A DNA stretch of 64,000 bases from Pyropia yezoensis (taxonomy: Eukaryota; Rhodophyta; Bangiophyceae; Bangiales; Bangiaceae). The number at the start of each line of letters is the position of its first letter. Within the stretch, counting starts at the first letter, position 1. Under the pieces are notes generated by a model that made no database searches, was not told the DNA's origin, and saw nothing but the letters and a program-made list of their open reading frames with translations. The position numbers and the translations under genes were made by a program. The stretch lies in NCBI GenBank assembly GCA_009829735.1, contig CM020620.1:18558354-18622353 (forward strand). Reading direction: 5' to 3'. This document shows, one piece after another, positions 62,301-64,000 of this stretch.

Positions 62301-63025
62301 TGACACCATCTTCCCGACCGGGGGCGGCGTCGCCGTACAACCAGGCGCAGCCGGCACCCTCGTCGGCGCCGTACAATCCGTATGGGGTGGCGTCTGGGTC
62401 GTCGGCGTACCCATCAGATGTTCCCACGCCTGGAGGAATGCCGCGTACGCCGGGCACTCCGATGGTCGAGCCTCGCACCCCAGGTGGTGGGGGTATGCTC
62501 GCCGAGCCCCGTACGCCCGCCGTGGATGGCGGTTACGGCACCGAGGCGGGCACGCCTTACGAAGCGGTTGCTACACCGGGTACGTACGGTGATGTGCCTG
62601 CCACACCAGGCGACGGCTTTGCAGGGGAGCAGGAGAGCGGCACTGCTGAGTTTGACGCCCTCGTGGACGTTGAGGTGACGGTTGTGCTCGGAAAGGATAC
62701 AGACGCATCTAGCCAGCGGCCTGCTCGGGTGGTGTCGGTGCGCCCTGATGGCGCAATGTACACGGTGGCGTGGCTTGACGGTGCCGACGCGGGCACTGAG
62801 GCTGAGATTGGCTACCAGGACCTGATGATTGTGAGCGCGCAGTGCGAGCCCGAGGGGGAAGGCCAGGCAGGGGAGCGCGTCAAGGTCATCCGGGGGGACC
62901 ACCTGGGCAAGCGCGCGGCGGTGGTTTCGGCGGACGAGGGGGGCGAAACGGTATTGCGGCTGGAGGACAACCAGGACATCATTGTGGTGTCCAAGTTGAA
63001 CCTGGCCAAGCTTGCCGTGTACTGA
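59393..63025 (+). CDS. SPT5: Transcription elongation factor SPT5
   Basis: A 1210-residue single-exon protein that, with SPT4, forms DSIF and clamps RNA polymerase II during elongation. Order of parts: an acidic N-terminus (REDDDDDEEDASDAGSD; residues 1-90); an NGN domain at about 165-253 (LYRVSCLAGREKEGVICLMQ, EHLKASIYVEARRADAV, VPLDEMVAVMAL). KOW modules follow at about 260-303 (RPYAWVRITRGMYKDDLAQV), 455-490 (GDAIRIISGEQKGAVGTVSG), 505-545 (GDHVKVAVGRRSGETGVVVD), 577-612, 645-675 (VADGPLKNRTGIVKHVSGDT) and 780-825 (VTIKSGSYKGYKGRVMSAND). A Ser/Thr-Pro C-terminal repeat region at about 860-1115 carries motifs such as SRTPSHGG, SATPAHPS and TPSRGATPGR, likely kinase targets. A last KOW (GERVKVIRGDHLGKRAAVVS) closes the protein. 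The ATG at 59393 starts the typical acidic leader. Confidence 0.95.
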   Translation: MSGRRREDDDDDEEDASDAGSDSVASSGSGSDSEPEPRGKKRARGSAGGRRSAPQKKRPGTIFVDDQADVSTDEEGDDSDEGDVGDLIAPDEDEPESTAGAAAAAARLHARSGGRFRSDLPDESAELQRIVDTRYGHASQMNYGDDGAMAEGAVGQASLQPTIRDPKLYRVSCLAGREKEGVICLMQKHFAMAAKGTPLAISGAVAPEHLKASIYVEARRADAVRTAVAGLRVLSAYNMTAVPLDEMVAVMALPKRAQKLRPYAWVRITRGMYKDDLAQVFDVREGGGELSVVIRLVPRLDLSVPGEESDEDEQEDEATADRRSRFGNKAGGRRFGLTASGDRPPQRLFDKDELRRTHGSSVDVYTKWDRNSQEEYDWWEKKQFCYGLLYKKVAPKSLLSGDAVHPTVEEVEIFQAAEARMRSTARENDEEEVEQKSLHLDLTSVAAARVTVLLKGDAIRIISGEQKGAVGTVSGVQEKDGVVSVKLKGIPDPVPVSRSSVVKHFSAGDHVKVAVGRRSGETGVVVDVVNEVLTLFSDATKEEFKVLASSVVESSDLAAELVIAGPGGGAGGDVAPAYELFDLVSLHSDPRARGVVVQVKADGVTILDLHGRVRAVSLRDVKGKVADRHVRSLDMRKNPVAANDVIRVADGPLKNRTGIVKHVSGDTVFFQARDEMRNCGMLVVAASRVLAQSVGSSARRAPLSGGLGMNGVVPRTPTSSLVRAASPFHGPLSAMADGRNSRPEVGIAPSARSSIATMSGGMRGMGGGGRGRGRGAGDPLDSKYVTIKSGSYKGYKGRVMSANDSRVRIELDSMMKVVTIERHRVVEREGVVRVGRGYASGRVEASTGHGRPPAHAGGDGYGGMPARGSTPGRMDNGYGGNGGYAVGSRTPSHGGMGMSNGYGQGPRPFTPSRGATPGRFGDGSRTPAHPGMGGSGFLGSATPAHPSSYGGIGSATPAHPSFGAESYRPMTPSSRPGAASPYNQAQPAPSSAPYNPYGVASGSSAYPSDVPTPGGMPRTPGTPMVEPRTPGGGGMLAEPRTPAVDGGYGTEAGTPYEAVATPGTYGDVPATPGDGFAGEQESGTAEFDALVDVEVTVVLGKDTDASSQRPARVVSVRPDGAMYTVAWLDGADAGTEAEIGYQDLMIVSAQCEPEGEGQAGERVKVIRGDHLGKRAAVVSADEGGETVLRLEDNQDIIVVSKLNLAKLAVY

Positions 63026-63478
63026 GTGGGGGCGTGCGTGGGCGGGCGTGCGTGTGTATGATTGGGGTTGCGTTGGTTACCTATGTGGAGGGTGTTACCA
63101 GGTAGAGACACACCGTCCCCGATGTGGGCTCTCGTCGATCGACGTTCGATCGAAGGCGCGTGGCTCGTCGTGGCTCGTCGCCGTGGTTGTCATGTGTGAC
63201 AGAGTGCTTGGCAAGATGCGTGCGGCGTGCCACACCGGGACAGGGACTATAACATGTCACAAGGAAGCCCCCTCTGGTTATTTCATTGGAGCGCAGTTGC
63301 CAAGCAGCAGAGCGTACCACCAGACAGATCAATGCGGGCCGTACGCGAGGCGGGCAGCATTTGAACCGCTTCGGTCTGCTTCTGCACTCAATGCAAAGGG
63401 CAGAGAAAACAGGGGGCCGGTTTCTTCTGTTGTTGTGTCCCATGTATGCGTGTGCATACGCGTGCCCACACCAGCGCG
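63026..63478. other. Convergent intergenic region
   Basis: Between SPT5 (+) and the glutathione S-transferase (-). It contains adjacent palindromes at 63133-63154 and a 10-nt tandem (TGGCTCGTCG, twice, at 63161-63180). Confidence 0.6.
63133..63154. repeat. Two abutting palindromes with CGATCG-type cores
   Basis: CGTCGATCGACG (63133-63144) is directly followed by TTCGATCGAA (63145-63154). Both are perfect palindromes centred on TCGATCGA. Confidence 0.85.
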
Positions 63479-63789
63479 CTACGCGAACACGGCCAAGCCC
63501 CGTTTGACGCCCTCCCGCTCGCCCACGCGCTCCACCCACTTGGTCACTGCCGGGAAGGCGGCACCGTCCGCCATGCCCATGGAGAGCGCCGCGGAAATCC
63601 ACGGCCAACCCGCCAGGTCGGCCATCGAGAGATCGGCCCCAGCCATGAACGCGTCGGTGGCGGTCAGCTGGGTGTCGAGAACAGATAGCAGGCGGGCGCT
63701 CTCGTCCTTGTACCGCGCTGTGCCGTACTCCTTGGCGGGGTGGCCGTCGTCGAGGTTCATGAAGTGGCCCGCTTGGCCGAACATCGGGC
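63479..63789 (-). CDS. Glutathione S-transferase, last exon
   Basis: The C-terminal helical domain of a GST-family protein, about 103 residues. It starts at GPMFGQAGHFMNLDDG, a motif typical of bacterial-type and fungal Nu/Ure2-like GSTs, and continues EYGTARYKDESARLLSVLDT. The conserved N-capping box motif appears as GADLSMADLAGWPWI. It ends VERVGEREGVKRGLAVFA before a TAG. A splice acceptor (GTCTTAG|GC) on the minus strand at 63790 fits the start of this exon. The glutathione-binding thioredoxin-fold half must lie upstream, beyond the window, because 63790-64000 has no matching coding sequence. Substrate is unknown; detoxification or disulfide reduction is the family role. Confidence 0.8.
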
Positions 63790-64000
63790 CTAAGACCACC
63801 CCAATGGGCGGAGCCACCGAGCGCGACGACAGAGAAAAAAGAGATCAGCCAGGGGGCCAGAATGACACAGCAGTAGCTCAACAGGAGGGCGTCAGTACCT
63901 TAAAACAGGTAGCATCTAGAGAACCGAGCCCGTGACCAGCGGGGACCACACCCCACGCTTCCCCGACGGAGGCGCGAAGGCAGAGAGGGGCGCCACGAGA
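63790..64000 (-). other. Presumed intron of the glutathione S-transferase gene
   Basis: No coding signal continuing the GST is visible here on the minus strand, and it ends at the window edge. It is treated as intron by inference. Confidence 0.5.

Noticed and set aside
63012..63935. 307-codon plus-strand ORF over the end of the window
   Set aside because: It overlaps SPT5 and is antisense to the GST exon, which has clear family motifs; its translation has no domain.

Overview
This is a very GC-rich eukaryotic nuclear window. Recognisable genes are mostly single-exon. The three introns that can be placed confidently are GT-AG introns of 205 to 474 nt. Proteins carry long Ala, Gly, Pro and Thr runs, and intergenic DNA is full of G/C homopolymers. 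Together with a mevalonate-pathway HMG-CoA synthase (absent from most green algae), a mitochondrial Atm1-type ABC exporter, SPT5, an ARID protein and a GH5 glycosidase, this best fits a red alga of the Bangiales (Porphyra/Pyropia type). That assignment is inference from composition and gene content, not from a database match.

Layout. 0.1-3.6 kb: Thr/Pro-rich type I surface protein (+). 4.3-7.1 kb: HMG-CoA synthase (-, two exons). 8.0-9.3 kb: membrane-anchored RING-H2 protein (-). 9.3-14.2 kb: mostly non-coding, with a probable exon fragment at 11.6-11.9 kb. 14.2-17.3 kb: Atm1/ABCB7-type transporter (+, two exons). 18.0-19.8 kb: doubtful Gly/Ala-rich protein (-). 19.8-24.8 kb: low-complexity DNA. 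24.8-27.6 kb: Ser-rich disordered protein (+). 28.7-30.0 kb: membrane protein (+) whose frame is broken at homopolymers. 30.9-32.8 kb: C2H2 zinc-finger protein (-), also broken at a homopolymer. 34.26-34.53 kb: assembly gap. 34.5-35.2 kb: end of a TPR protein (+). 38.5-39.8 kb: GH5 glycosidase (+). 40.4-41.5 kb: isopentenyl phosphate kinase (-, two exons). 42.0-44.5 kb: ARID/armadillo protein (+). 45.0-46.3 kb: aldo/keto reductase (-). 46.9-49.2 kb: PH-like plus helical plus Sel1-repeat protein (-). 52.0-55.9 kb: second Thr/Pro-rich surface protein with a coding minisatellite (+). 56.3-58.6 kb: NT-C2/coiled-coil protein (-). 59.4-63.0 kb: SPT5 (+). 63.5-63.8 kb: last exon of a glutathione S-transferase (-).

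The genes do not form an operon or an obvious cluster. HMG-CoA synthase and isopentenyl phosphate kinase both belong to isoprenoid metabolism but lie 33 kb apart. ARID/IPK and SPT5/NT-C2 are divergent pairs with short shared promoter regions. The most unusual points are the extreme poly-G/poly-C tracts that disrupt frames and sit beside the gap, the two mucin-like surface proteins, the PH-like/helical/Sel1 architecture, and several clustered palindromes in intergenic DNA. No CRISPR array, rRNA, tRNA or intact transposon was seen.
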